A DNA stretch of 64,000 nt from Adiantum capillus-veneris (GCA_014529385.2 CM043966.1:97090087-97154086), one strand, 5' to 3'; shown: positions 39,081-50,519, counted from the first letter of the stretch. Numbers and translations are program-made. The notes: generated by a model from the letters alone, not told the origin.

Positions 39081-39704
39081 TTATCTACTTGCTACGCGAG
39101 CTACGGAGCCGCCATTGGAGAAGCGACACTGCCATTGTGTTAGCAACGGCGAGAGCTACGCACAGATACCAAGAGTGCGCGCTATCGGCTTCTATGTGTG
39201 GTAAGTTCCTATGAGCTTCGGTGTGAGTTTTCTTCCAACTCGTGTGTCGGAATGGAGCGTGCAGCATATCTATAGAACCACAACGAGTAGAGCTACACAT
39301 TAGTACCATTGGGATCAAGTTTCGATCACCTGTATTTTTCGGCCTGTCTTCATACGCGTTTACCGCACGGAGTGGTTATAGGTTGATTTTGCAGTTCAAG
39401 TCTTTAGGGTGTTGTTCTTACCTAGTGTATAGACTTCCCCTTGAGTTTGAGATCGATTCAATGATTCTTGATCCTGTTTCGTATAGGATTCGTTCGTAGT
39501 ACGGATTTCAGTCACTTGAGTATTTTAGAACTTAGATTTGATTTCCTTAGTAGTGATTGTCATTAGAAGGTCGAGTAGGTGATTTGACACCCACCTAGTT
39601 GTTTCCATGCGCCTGCGGGTCAAGCTCCGTCCTCGTCTGACAAATTCTGTTGTTGGTTGAGTTCTCGCTATTTAGCTTCCGTTAGCGGCGTAACCGCCTT
39701 AACA
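38736..39704 (+). repeat. Element C 5' LTR
   Basis: 969 bp, starts TGTTGAGCCAGCAGAGG and ends CCGCCTTAACA. It has a (GA)n tract at about 39026-39078, directly downstream of the expected transcription start region. The 3' LTR copy is 1021 bp, and the extra length is almost all in its GA tract. Confidence 0.95.
38945..38951 (+). promoter_or_regulatory. TATA box of element C 5' LTR
   Basis: TATATAA within GAGGTATATAAGCCAAAG, about 210 bp into the LTR. It is kept in the 3' LTR at 57210-57216. The GA tract begins about 75 bp downstream and would be in the transcript leader. Confidence 0.6.
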
Positions 39705-39706
39705 TT

Positions 39707-39724
39707 TGGCGCCGCTGCCGGGGA
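39707..39724 (+). promoter_or_regulatory. Element C primer-binding site
   Basis: Two bases after the LTR, TGGCGCCGCTGCCGGGGA. TGG plus GC-rich sequence is the tRNA 3' end complement expected for minus-strand priming. The same TTTGG(C/T)GCC context occurs in element D. The tRNA species was not assigned. Confidence 0.75.
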
Positions 39725-41030
39725 CGAGAGCCCTAAGTAGGTGACCTTAGACTAATCCTACGAGGTGAGTCGTATAAACTACTTTGTATACTTTAGTTAG
39801 AAAAGATCTAGGAGTGGTGGACTCCGAAGATCTCGAGAGATACTAGGAAGTGGGGTATTCCTGGGTCTTCCGTGTTGACAGTATTTTTAGTTTAGCTTAG
39901 ATTTGTTTGTTGTTTTGTTGGTGTTGAGTAGTTGTTGATAGAAGAAGAATTTGCTAGTCCGTGAGTGACAGTGGATCTCTTTAAAATCACAATTACCAAA
40001 CCCATTTTATGATTAGGAATAGCTTAGGTAGGACTTCATTTGATCCTGATCTGGAGCTAGTAATCATTGGAGTATTTGCTTGATATGGTTGATTGCATGA
40101 TAGATCACTAAACCGTCGAGTTAGTAGTGAAACTTGCAATAAACAAAAGTCAGAGAAATTTTCTATGTATCTGGGAGCTGCTGAGCACTTGAGAAAGCTT
40201 TAGGAAGGATTCTGTGCCAAAAAACTGGAAATCTGCAACTTTAGACATCATACGCGTATGATGTCTAAATGACCAAACAGAGACCAAAACAGAAATTTTG
40301 ACTTTACCAGAGTGTTCAAAAGGGGGGTTATACCCTAATTTCAACTTAAAACAAGAGCATTAACACTCAAAGAAACCAAAAAGACAAGTCGGAGCCCAAG
40401 AAACGCAAAGAATAGGAAATTTTGGATTCAGATCTTGTTTTTACATTCAAACCTGACAAAAACACTTGAAACTCAATTATAAACATTGGAGAAGGCTTAA
40501 AACCAAGAATAGTCAAAATCTGGGACAAAAGACATCATACGCGTATAATGTCTTTTAGCACATCCACTGCTTATTTTTGATATCTGACCTGACAAGATTG
40601 TTACAAACACTGTAGAAAGCATAAATATCAAGTCTTGACCCAAATTGATCAAAAACACATCATACGCGTATGATGTCTTTGACCTAATTTTGGACATATT
40701 TTGATACTTTGCCAACACAGATCCATTGTAATAGCTGTTTAGAGGTTATATTTCAAGTTTCATCCCATTTGGATCACAATTGACCCAAAACAAGTCAAAA
40801 GCGGAAAATTGCCAAGAAAAGCCTAAATTAGCCATAACTTGCTCAAACAGAGTTCAAACTGAATTTTGTGAGTGGACAGAGCATAAGGGGGCTACTGAGA
40901 GTGAGCATAACCAAAATAGTCCAAATCTGTGAAAAAAGACATCATACGCGTATAATGTCTTTTTCAGCATAACTGCAACAAAATTCTCACTTGATGAAAC
41001 AGAAGTTGTCCAACTAACAAGATTAAACAA
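39725..41030 (+). other. Element C leader with four 22 bp palindromes
   Basis: Noncoding leader of about 1.3 kb. Palindrome copies are at 40244-40265 (perfect), 40531-40552 and 40938-40959 (each with one change, TATAATG in the right arm), and 40656-40677 (first base changed). Steps are 287, 125 and 282 bp. No other motif was recognised. Confidence 0.8.
40244..40265. repeat. Element C 22 bp palindrome, type copy
   Basis: Arm GACATCATA, core CGCG, arm TATGATGTC: a perfect dyad centred on ACGCGT. There are nine copies in the element: four in the leader and five in the spacer before ORF3 (52604, 52888, 53173, 53308 and 53591, all perfect). Confidence 0.95.
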
Positions 41031-41585
41031 TTGACCAAGTATCAATTGGTTTGGATCAATTCTGACCACAAAAACTTGGGAAAAAAATTTGCCGAGACGG
41101 AAAAGTTAAAGTCCTTTAGGGGAATTGATGAATTTGAGATCGGGCAGAATCTCCAGAATAACCAACCAAAACAAGAGGAACAAGCAAGTGTCATATTAAC
41201 CGAGGGAAGTGTAAACCAAAGTTGGGTGCAACCATTAGAGCCGATCTTTGAAGGAAGTGTTTCTGATACTTCTTCGGAGAGATCTTACGAGATTTTCACC
41301 GAACACTTGGAACACTTGAACCTGAACAACAGAGAAAATATGGCAGCAGGATCATCAAACCCTTCCGCCACAATGAAGCTATTGTTCATAAAATACCAGT
41401 ACGACAATGAGCAAGGTGCCAAGATCTACAAAGATGGAATGGACCGCTATTGTGTAAAGATAGAAGATAGACCTAGTGAGTTCAAAGACTTAGTGCCTGT
41501 GAGCTATAGCGGAGATAGATATCTAGATGACGAGGGTACCATGTACTTGGTAGTCCTCAACCCTAACATTGTGGACAAGTGGTGA
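41031..41585 (+). CDS. Element C N-terminal extension ORF before Gag
   Basis: 184 codons ending at TGA (41583-41585), in the same frame as the following gag ORF, so the two are separated by a single stop. The C-terminal half has a compact domain-like pattern (KYQYDNEQGAKIY ... PVSYSGDRYLDDEGTMYLVV). The start of the next ORF has a similar Tyr-rich pattern (YKYNNGEQDLYY ... VFTYTEGSEVKIV), hinting at a repeated fold. The start codon is uncertain; another ATG at 41340 (MAAGSSNPSA) is attractive because it removes low-quality sequence. The stop may be a decay mutation from TGG or a programmed stop. Confidence 0.5.
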   Translation: MTKYQLVWINSDHKNLGKKFAETEKLKSFRGIDEFEIGQNLQNNQPKQEEQASVILTEGSVNQSWVQPLEPIFEGSVSDTSSERSYEIFTEHLEHLNLNNRENMAAGSSNPSATMKLLFIKYQYDNEQGAKIYKDGMDRYCVKIEDRPSEFKDLVPVSYSGDRYLDDEGTMYLVVLNPNIVDKW

Positions 41586-41588
41586 TTG

Positions 41589-44500
41589 ATGGGCACCAAA
41601 GCCAAAGTAGATGAAGAACTTGAGGAGAAAGCACCAATAATGAACTTCCCTGATGCGAGGTTAAGAAGAGAGAATGAAACTACAAGGATCAACACTGATA
41701 ACATCTATGTGGGGCTATACAAATATAATAATGGGGAGCAAGATCTCTATTATAGATGTGAAGAACCCTACACTGGAGAGTTGACAGACCAAAAAAGACT
41801 TTATGTCTTTACCTACACAGAGGGATCGGAAGTGAAAATTGTCGCTTACGACAAGTATGGGAGGCAATACTCAACAATGGGCAAGAAAGAATTAGAAGGA
41901 TATACATACTTTGGGGGACCACTACATCAGTATTATGTTACTTCTAACTCACAAAGACCAGCACCAACAAATGGAGTGCAAAACCCAATGACAACAGGAG
42001 GACAAAGAACTCAGGCTGCTGACTCTTTCAGTCAACCTCAGTACTCGAAGCCTGGACCAATGGGATCATTACATTCCAGAGAGTCAATGGATACGAATCG
42101 AGGTAGTGCAATTCCAATCCCCACGTATACCACTCCAGGTCCAAGGTTCGAAGCGGAACCATCACATTTACCTCCTAGTAGTAGACTCAGGGCAGGGGAA
42201 CCGACAAGGGTAACCCATGAAGTCCATGATGCTAGAGAAAGCTTTAGCCGGGACACAGGAGCAATGAGATTGGTAGCAGACCATAGACGTATGAGACCAT
42301 CTCAAGTAGCCAAGTGTATGCCAAAGAAGTATGGTGGTTCAGGAGATCCGTATGCACATGTGTCACTCTTTAAGCAAGTCTTAACAGCTGAGCAGATAAC
42401 AGATTTCCATACACAATACGAGGGATTTGGTCTTACTATAGAAGGTACGGCATTGACATGGTTTCAACCACTGAACAGAGGGGGATTCCGTGATATTGAC
42501 CATTTGCTAAGAGAGTTTGCTGAGGAATTCTCAAAACGAGGGATTAAGCACAATACGGTCTCACAAATATATGCTTTTAAACAGAGAGAACACGAAAAAG
42601 TGAAGGAATTCTCAAAACGAGGGATTAAGCACAATATGGTCTCACAAATATATGCTTTTAAACAGAGAGAACACGAAAAAGTGAAGGAAGCTTCACTTCA
42701 CTTCAAACAATACATTGAGAGATGTCCAGTAAGTGAACGACCACAAGATGACAGACTATCTGTTCTCTTTATTGAAGGATTGAGAAACGACACTCTCAAG
42801 AAGGACTTGCACTTGAAAGCTTGTACAAGTTTCGAGCAAGTAACGAGAGCAGCATTGTATTTAGTGGATAACTGTACGGTTTATGGAGAGGTGTCAGCGG
42901 ATACAGATTTTGCATCCAGTAGCTCTTCCTCCATAGCGAGCGAGACTACCACTAAAAAGAATGTTCAAACAACAACCATGCCAAATGTAGAGCAAATGAT
43001 AGAAGATGCTCTAAAAAGGATGGCACCATACCAAAAACCATTGCCAAAACCACTGAAATGGTGTGCTATTGAACAAAAATGGACAAACCATCCAACAGAG
43101 GAGTGCTATTACAACAAAGGGTATGTAAGGGAGCGTCAGTATGCACCTCCTGCTCAATTAGCACCACCTCAGGTACATCCAGTACCTCGATACCCAACGG
43201 GAAATGTACCAGGACCTATGGGGATAGAAAGACCGCAACCGGTATTGGGACAACAACCACCTTTACCAGGAGCAAGACCAGTGGGCATTAGATATGCACC
43301 AACCTTAGAGAATCAGGAAGAACAAGCCTTAGTGCCTGTTCAAGCCTATTATGAAGAATCTGGTGCACACATGTCTCCAACTGTGTATTACCCACCAGAA
43401 GAACCCAAACAACCAGAACCATGGGGCATGATTGGGAATGTTGGAATACCAACAGTTACAAGTGCTTCTGATGAAGAGAGATACAATTTGGACGCAAGAA
43501 CATTGATGTTCATAGCTCATGGAGGGTTAACAGGACAAAGACCATCCTATCCACAAAGGACGAATCAAGTGGGACCAAGACCAGCACTAGGACCCTGTTA
43601 CAAGTGTGGAGGTGACCATCTGATGAATGTTTGTCCACATACGGAAATCATTAGAATTAACGCTTATTGCACTGAGTGTGGGGTTACTCACTTCATTGAG
43701 GATTGTTCAAAGAATCCAAACAAAGTGCAAAAGACGACATTGAATATGCTAGAAACTATTCCTACCAGCAGTGGGTCTGAAAATGAAACTCTGATACCAA
43801 CGCAAGTTGTTACTAGAGCTCAAGCTAAGAAAACCACTAGAGAACCTGAGAATGGAAAGTTAGCGACTGAAGTGGTTAGTCAAGGACCGCGGAGTCAGAG
43901 AAACACATGGAAAGCTAGAAAAGCACGCATGAAGTTGAGAAAAGAACGTGAAGACGCTATTCTAGCTGAGGAACTAAAGCGAACTAAAGATAGATTAGAA
44001 AAACTTGAGAGTCAAAACGGGAAACGAGAGATGAGCCCGGAAAGAACGAAACAAAAGAGTATCAAAGAAACAACGAGCTTAAGCTCAGGGGGATCAGTGC
44101 TAGTCGACAAAGTACACGAACCATTGGACGCACTGATGAGAGCTTACGAAGCTAGGTTAAAGAACAACCAAACACAAGAACAGAGGTGGATGACATACCC
44201 AAACGCGGAATTGGAAAAGCAGAGACTTGAAATGTGCCAGAGAATGATCGAGACTGCACAAGCCTTATTAGAACCACCAAGAGAAACAATGAATTGTGGA
44301 ACGGAAAACCCAATTCAGCAAGAGACTATCATTTCACGGGTAGCTGAAAAGACTCCCAGTGCACAAAAGCCTGAAAATACACACAAGGATGACCGCATAG
44401 TATTGAACACAACCGATCAGGAGATAGAGAGTTTTCATCCAGTCATACAGAGGTCTTACGGAAGAGATGAGGATTACAATGAATTTTGGAAACAAGTGAG

Positions 44501-46892
44501 AGAGGCAAACTTTGCAAACGAGCTAAGTTGCCAAGCTAATCAGACAAATTGGGAAAAGGACATCAGGAATCCTCCCATAGTGGAATTTGAGGCAGGATCT
44601 CAAGTGGACTTGGATCTGCAATCTTACTGGGGAGATGGGGGCTCTGTTAGAACAATGGAGAGCAAACCTCATTCACTGAATACCTTACCTTCATACTTAG
44701 GAGAGTATGAAGCAAAATCCGAGATTAGAGCACTTCCCTCACGAAGAATCTCATCAGAAAAAGTCATGGACTCGCAAGGATTGATAGAGATCTTGTCAAC
44801 ACCAGTGACATGCACTATCACTCTAGCTGAGCTTTTGAGGCTAAGACCACATATGTGGACCACTGTAGGAAAATGCTTGGAGAAATTTGGGATAAAAGAC
44901 CCAACATCGAGACTGCAAGAGGGTATACAAGAGCTGAGCAAACCACAAAAGAACGCTAAGCCTGTACCCTTAAACAAGGTCGGAGAGTATTGCGAAGGTG
45001 AAGAGGGGAATACAACCTTACCAGTTGAATTCCAAGGAGTGAACACGATGGCAATACTAGACAGCGGAGCTGGGGTAGCCATTGCTACAAAAGAAATCTG
45101 GAAAAAATGGGGGAAACCAGCAATAAGGAAGACTAGGTTGAAACTCCAATTAGCAGATGGACACATGGAGAAACCTATGGGGTTATTAGAGAAAGTCGTA
45201 GTGACTTCTTGCGGCATTGAATACGAACATACTTTTGCTATTGTCGATTTTGGCAAGGAGAATAACTATGATATCATACTGGGAAGACCATTCATGAGAC
45301 AGTTGAAAATGGTCCAGGATTGGGGCTACGATCACATATACCTGAGAAATATGGAAACCACTACACGTGTGAACCTGAAAGACCATAGCTACAAAGATGT
45401 GAACCGAACACCGGTAGAGGAGTTTGATTCAGCTACTTTGGCGGGATCCGAATTTCCAGCTTGGTTAGGTAAGCCCAAGGAGTTATGGATGTGTGGAGCC
45501 TCGAAATGTGGAAGTCTGAGGCGAGAAGAATATGTTTTAGAAAGGGCTATCGAAGACGAAACTTATATAGGAGAACCCTTTCCAGAGGACACGCTTGAAC
45601 CATTAGAATGGACACACATTCTAGCAACCCTAGATGTTTGTGCAATTCCGGATGGTCCCACAACAAAATTTTGCGACAAGGACGGGTACGACGTGGTTCC
45701 GTACTTCATGTTGAGAACTGTACTCGAAAAAGAAACTGAAAAGAACGATACACTGGAAAAGGAAGATGAAGAAGAGGTGTTTCACGACATTCCCGATCAT
45801 CCAGAGTGGGGAAATGAAGCAGACAACGAGTCAACGGACAATTCAAGCGGAAACGAAGAAACTATAACGGATGTCCGATTTTATGATTTTCCGAACCAAA
45901 CTAAACAACGCCAGAAACGCTATAGAGCAAAGAGAAAAACAAAGGGGGTTAGAACCAATCCGATGCCTAGAATAAGAGGAAAAAATCAATTCCTAATGCT
46001 AGTAAAGGCGGAAGATTGTGTTAAGGATAAGATTTCTGGAAGAATGAGAGGCAATGATCAAAAGAGCTTACGAAAAGACAAAAGAAGCTCAAGAAATCAA
46101 GTTCAAAGGAATGAAACGAAAACTGAAACAGAAAAATCAGAAAAGAACAAGCGCAACAGAGAACACACGGAGTCCAAGTTAGAACGTAGAAACAAGTACA
46201 GAGAGCTCAAGAAAACTCTGAAAGAAGTTTGGACGACAGAAATTGAGAGTGGAGAGGACGAAAACGCCAAAATCAAGGAAAACATGGATGTTCCCTCTCA
46301 CTACAGGAAATTCACAATAGAGGATAGGAAGGTGGTATTAACCCAACCTATTCGAGAGAGAAAGGAGAACGAATCTTATGACGGACCGGAGGATGCAAAA
46401 AAAGTTGATTTAGCAGCTCCAGGTGAGACACCTAGACCGGTGTACATAGCCACAGATTTGTCTCCAGGCGAGGAAGAGAGACTTTTGAGTCTTCTCAGAG
46501 AGTACAGGGATGTGTTTGCATGGTCTTATAAGGACTTAAGGGGAGTTGACCCATGGATATGCCAACACACAATCCCACTAAAACAAGATGCAAAGCCTAG
46601 CAGACAGAGACCACACACATATAATGATACGTTTGCTAAGCGAATCAAAGAAGAGATAGATAAGCTAATGGAAGCTGAATTCATATACGAGATTGAACAC
46701 ACCGATTGGGTATCTCTGATTGTGGTGGTACCCAAGAAGAACGAAAAACTCCAAGTGTGTGTCAACTTAAAGAAAGTGAATGCTGCAACAATTAGGGACA
46801 ATTATCCCCTGCCGATAACTGATCATGTTCTAGAGCGTGTATCAGGGAAAACAGCATACTCCTTTCTTGATGGTTTTTCAGGATATAACTAG
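41589..46892 (+). pseudogene. gag-pol: Element C Gag-protease-RT polyprotein (5' part)
   Basis: Open for about 1767 codons. Order: Tyr-rich N-domain; Pro/Gln-rich linker; Gag (about 42320-42880) with an 81 bp tandem duplication at about 42528-42688; two zinc knuckles of CX2CX3HX4C spacing (CYKCGGDHLMNVC and CTECGVTHFIEDC, about 43595-43695); a long charged linker; retropepsin (ILDSGAG, Asp codon 45060-45062, with IILGRPF downstream); a very basic Lys/Arg linker (about 45900-46250); and the start of RT (from about 46440). It ends at a TAG inside RT, after GFSGYN, where a Gln codon is expected. Gag would build the particle and protease would cut the polyprotein. Confidence 0.85.
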
Positions 46893-47627
46893 CTAGCCAT
46901 AGCACCGGCAAATCAACATAAAACAAATTTTGCAACGGAGTGGGGAATTTATGCTTATCGGGTTATGCCTTTTGGTCTAACCAATGCTCCCGCAACCTTC
47001 TAGAGGCTGATGACGCATGCTTTCAAAGAATACTTAAGGTTGTTTCTAGAAATATACATGGATGACTTATGTGTACATTCTCTTCTGAGAGATGAGCATC
47101 TAGAACACCTAAGAAAAGTATTTGAGAAATGTAGGACAAATCGCATTTGTCTCAATCCTGAAAAATGTGTGTTTATGGTCCGACAGGGCAGAATTCTGGG
47201 ACATATTGTCTCACAAAACTGAATATCCACGGATTTAGAGAAGATAAAAGTTATAGTGGATATGCCTAAACCAACCAATGCGAAACAAGTACAGAGCTTT
47301 ATGGGACATTGCGGATATTATAGACGATTCATTTACATGTACGCTATAATAGGCCAACCACTTTACAGGCTAATAGTGAACTTTGAATGGACAGAGGAGT
47401 GTGAGGAATCATTCAAGAAATTGAAAGAGGCACTCATTACTGCTCCAGTCTTGAAATCACCAGATTGGGAGAAGATATTCCATGTGCATATAGATGCTTC
47501 GGCATATGCAATAGGATGCATTCTGGCTCAGCCAGAAGAAGGAAACATGGATTTTCCTATCTGTTACGCCAGTCGACAGCTCAACAATGCAGAGAAGAAT
47601 TACACCACAACAGAGCGGAGGGATTAG
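46893..47627 (+). pseudogene. pol: Element C RT (3' part) and RNase H start
   Basis: Continues in the same frame as the upstream ORF. Contains the YRVMPFGLTNAP block, the catalytic YMDD at about 47055, and the FMGHCGYYRRFI connection and HIDASAYAIG RNase H start. Two further in-frame stops lie at 47001-47003 (TAG after NAPATF) and 47220-47222 (TGA after SQN). A frameshift at about 47625 ends the frame. The domain itself is well preserved between the lesions. Confidence 0.85.
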
Positions 47628-48283
47628 GAATGATATATGCTGTGAAGAAATTTCGGCATTATCTTCTAGCCAACAAGTTTGTGTTTTTTACGGATCACCA
47701 AGCCTTGCTCTACCTAGTGAATAAACCATGCAATACCGGGAGAATAGTGAGATGGTTCATTATCTTACTGGAATTCGACTTCACGGTAGTAGTAAAGAAA
47801 GGAAAAACACATCTTAGAGCTGATCATCTTTCGCGATTGACGAATGGGGAAGACCCTATAGGAGTAGATGACGACATGCCATACGCGTACTTGTTCAACA
47901 TAGAAATGATACCGAAGTGGTCTCAAAATGTCGTTAGCTTATTAACCTATGGAGGAGAGTTTGATAGAAGAGAATACAACCAGAAACATATTGCTATTCA
48001 GCAATCCAAGAATCTTCAATTGGTTGCAGAAAGGTTGTATCAATTGGGAAATGATCATGTTTTACGACTATGCATCAATCCTGAGGAATCTAATATATAT
48101 CTGCGCGAAGCACATGTTCAGAAATGTGCATTTCATTGTTCAAGAAGGAACACATATAGGAATTTGTTACAATTGGGAGTCTATTGGCCAGGAATGAAAG
48201 AAAGCGTACATGAATATGTCACTGTATGTATTGTATGTTCATCAAAACCGCCAGCAGAGTATTCGACATTATATCAGATATAA
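47628..48283 (+). pseudogene. pol: Element C RNase H end and first integrase zinc module
   Basis: After the frameshift the protein continues (YAVKKFRHYLLANKFVFFTDH) to the RNase H end (HLRADHLSRL), then a linker with IPKWSQN. An integrase H2C2 module follows: His in EAHVQKCAFHC and the pair CIVC. This corresponds to the first of the two modules seen in element B. The sequence stops at STLYQI, where it runs into CA repeats; in B the second module and the catalytic core follow here. Confidence 0.8.
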
Positions 48284-48413
48284 CATACACACAAACACAC
48301 AGAGACACAAATATAACATACACACAAACAAACACACACACACAGAGACACACACACTCACAAACACACAGACACACAAATATAACATACACACACACAC
48401 ACAAACACAAAGA

Positions 48414-48470
<57 letters not shown>

Positions 48471-48754
48471 CTATAGGCGCGCGTAGAGAGGCACAACCGG
48501 TGTGCATGTCTCTATGCGCGCCTTTAGTACTGTGCATCCACCAGTGTATGTGTTTATGTGTGTATATGTGAGTGTTATAGAGAGAGGAAGTAAGGCGGGG
48601 GAAAGAGAGAGAGAGAGAGAGTCTTTCTGTTACCTTATACTAACGACGCGAGGAGGTGTTTTTTGAGGTCAAAACATGCTCCACGCGCGCCGTTAGTAAT
48701 GGGAGTCTCTCACTCTCTATCTCTTTAAATATGCTAAGCTATAGAAAGGAGAGG

Positions 48755-48816
<62 letters not shown>

Positions 48817-49370
48817 ATGGTGCAAAAGTGCAATAGAGAAACATGGGTAGGATTTCTTGAAAGATAATTGTCCCAAAATCACTAAAAGGAGCTTTGTACT
48901 AACGGCGCGCAGAGGGGCATTCTAGCATTTTAGAATGCCTCCTCGCGCGCCTTAAGTAAAAAGCCCATTTTTTGAGGTTTTTTGATATTTTTTGCCTCTC
49001 CGGATGTCGGAATGAGACAAGTAGACATTCGTTTTTAGGGTATTTTGGCGTTCCGGACGCATTGGTGGTGTCAAAAGCCTCAAAATCTATCACTATTTGA
49101 CAGTTTGTGATTTTTCAACTTTCAGTGATGACGTAAGCTGCCTTGAATGCGCCGCACCTGCCTCTTGAAAAAGACGCTCACATTAAATAAAAAAGTGACC
49201 GTTTTCAAGGACGATTGGGAATATAAATCTACTTTTTAAAGTGTCTGGTTGTCTTTTTGGACGTACTCACAAGGTGCAAGTGCATTTTAAAAAAAGTTTC
49301 TAGAGAGAAAAATACAATTTCTTACAAGGCCCTCCAAATGACCTCCGAAATTTTCTAATGCGAACTTTCT
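48284..49370 (+). mobile_element. Foreign 1.1 kb segment replacing the integrase core of element C
   Basis: Consists of imperfect (CA)n (48284-48412), (CT)n (48416-48467), three GC-rich hairpins (48474-48531, 48636-48697, 48895-48960), (GA)n (48759-48815) and about 400 bp of unplaced sequence. The hairpins carry TACTAACG[G/A]CGCG and its complement. Paired ACTAA-GGCGC hairpins of this sort are known to me from plant CACTA transposons, so this may be a CACTA-derived piece; no CACTA ends were found. The second zinc module and the D,D,E core are missing, so this is a replacement and not a simple insertion. Confidence 0.6.
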
Positions 49371-50519
49371 GATAGAATAGATGACCTGGAAAAGCTAGAC
49401 GAGCTTCGCCTAAAAGCAGTAGCTTCTATCTACGCTCAAAAAAAGCGACAAAAGGAATTTTTTGATAAGCATGTGCGGACTAAAGAGTTTAAGGTTGGGG
49501 ACTATGTCCTAGTTTACACTCTGAAACAACATGCTAAGAAGCTTAAAAAGCGAGGGATGGGACCTCTGGTGATTAAAGATCTATCACCAAGTGGATCCGT
49601 CAAGCTTGCTACATTAGACGGAGAAGAAATGCCCAATTGGATTAGTGGATGCAGAGTGAAAAAGTATCTTTTGCTGCTAACCCAAGACATGCTTCTCAAA
49701 ATACATCAAGAAAAGCTGCGTGTCCAGAAAAAGAAAAAGATTGTGGAGGAAGCGCAAGCCGAGGCGAAGGAAAGAATGGAGAAAAGAAGACTACTACGTC
49801 AGAAACAGCGCAATGAAGGAGCAATACGAATAAACGCAGTCAGTATAACAGAAATGGATAATGACAAAGAAGAACCCATCATTGAATGCAAAGTAGGAAC
49901 CAACCAAATCAAAGCCAGAGCACTATTGGATTCAGGAGCTCAAACTAACCTACTTTCACTCAGTTTGTACAGACAATTGACAAATGACACTAAATTACAA
50001 ACTGCCAAGCAAGAGTTAAAGAGTTACTCTGAGAATTCAATCAAAACTGTCGGATGCACAATTTTACATGTACAGATTAACCAGTATGTGTATCCTCATA
50101 CGTTTTACGTGGTTGAAGACCAAGCTACACAACATCCATTATTGCTAGGACAACCATGGCAGAAGCAATACAATGCAATGATTGACTGGAGTTTTAAATC
50201 AGTGCTTATCAAATACGAAGGTGAAAGTCAATCAGTTAAGTTCACCAAAGGATCAGAGACAACTCCAAAGGAAGAATCCAAGAACAAAGGTAAACAACAA
50301 CCAGAGAAAAAGAAGAAGCAATGGCAACCAAAAATTTCTATACAACTGGATTGCTCTTCGACGAGGAACTCTCAACATTGGATAAGGAAGACAAGCAATA
50401 ATATAACAGCTCAACCTTGGGAAAAAACGGAGTCAAAGTTGGTATGGAGACCAAAAAAGGTTGTGCCAGAGGAACCCAAAGGTGGAAAACAGAGTCTTCA
50501 ATACCAGACAGCAGAGTGA
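49371..50519 (+). CDS. Element C integrase C-terminus plus second retropepsin-like domain
   Basis: Open from about 49371 to the stop at 50517-50519. It begins with the integrase tail (DDLEKLDELRLKAVASIYAQ, then EFKVGDYVLVY and a GPLVI...GCRVKKY GPY/F-type module). A Lys/Glu-rich linker follows, and then from about 49890 a retropepsin-like domain. Its features are ARALLDSGAQTNLLS with the catalytic Asp, a VEDQATQHPLLLGQPW segment equivalent to the hydrophobic-hydrophobic-Gly motif, and NAMIDW. The usual protease precedes RT (about 45060), so this is a second one after integrase. A Lys-rich tail follows. The same order exists in element B. Confidence 0.8.
   Translation, partial: DRIDDLEKLDELRLKAVASIYAQKKRQKEFFDKHVRTKEFKVGDYVLVYTLKQHAKKLKKRGMGPLVIKDLSPSGSVKLATLDGEEMPNWISGCRVKKYLLLLTQDMLLKIHQEKLRVQKKKKIVEEAQAEAKERMEKRRLLRQKQRNEGAIRINAVSITEMDNDKEEPIIECKVGTNQIKARALLDSGAQTNLLSLSLYRQLTNDTKLQTAKQELKSYSENSIKTVGCTILHVQINQYVYPHTFYVVEDQATQHPLLLGQPWQKQYNAMIDWSFKSVLIKYEGESQSVKFTKGSETTPKEESKNKGKQQPEKKKKQWQPKISIQLDCSSTRNSQHWIRKTSNNITAQPWEKTESKLVWRPKKVVPEEPKGGKQSLQYQTAE

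Noticed and set aside
46890-47222. In-frame stops in RT as RNA-editing sites
   Set aside because: Stop-removing editing is known in organelles of some non-seed plants, but this is a nuclear retrotransposon that also has a frameshift and a missing integrase core. Mutational decay is simpler.
47880-47892. CATACGCGTA in RNase H/integrase coding sequence as a tenth palindrome
   Set aside because: Only the central part matches and the arms do not. It is treated as coincidence within coding sequence.
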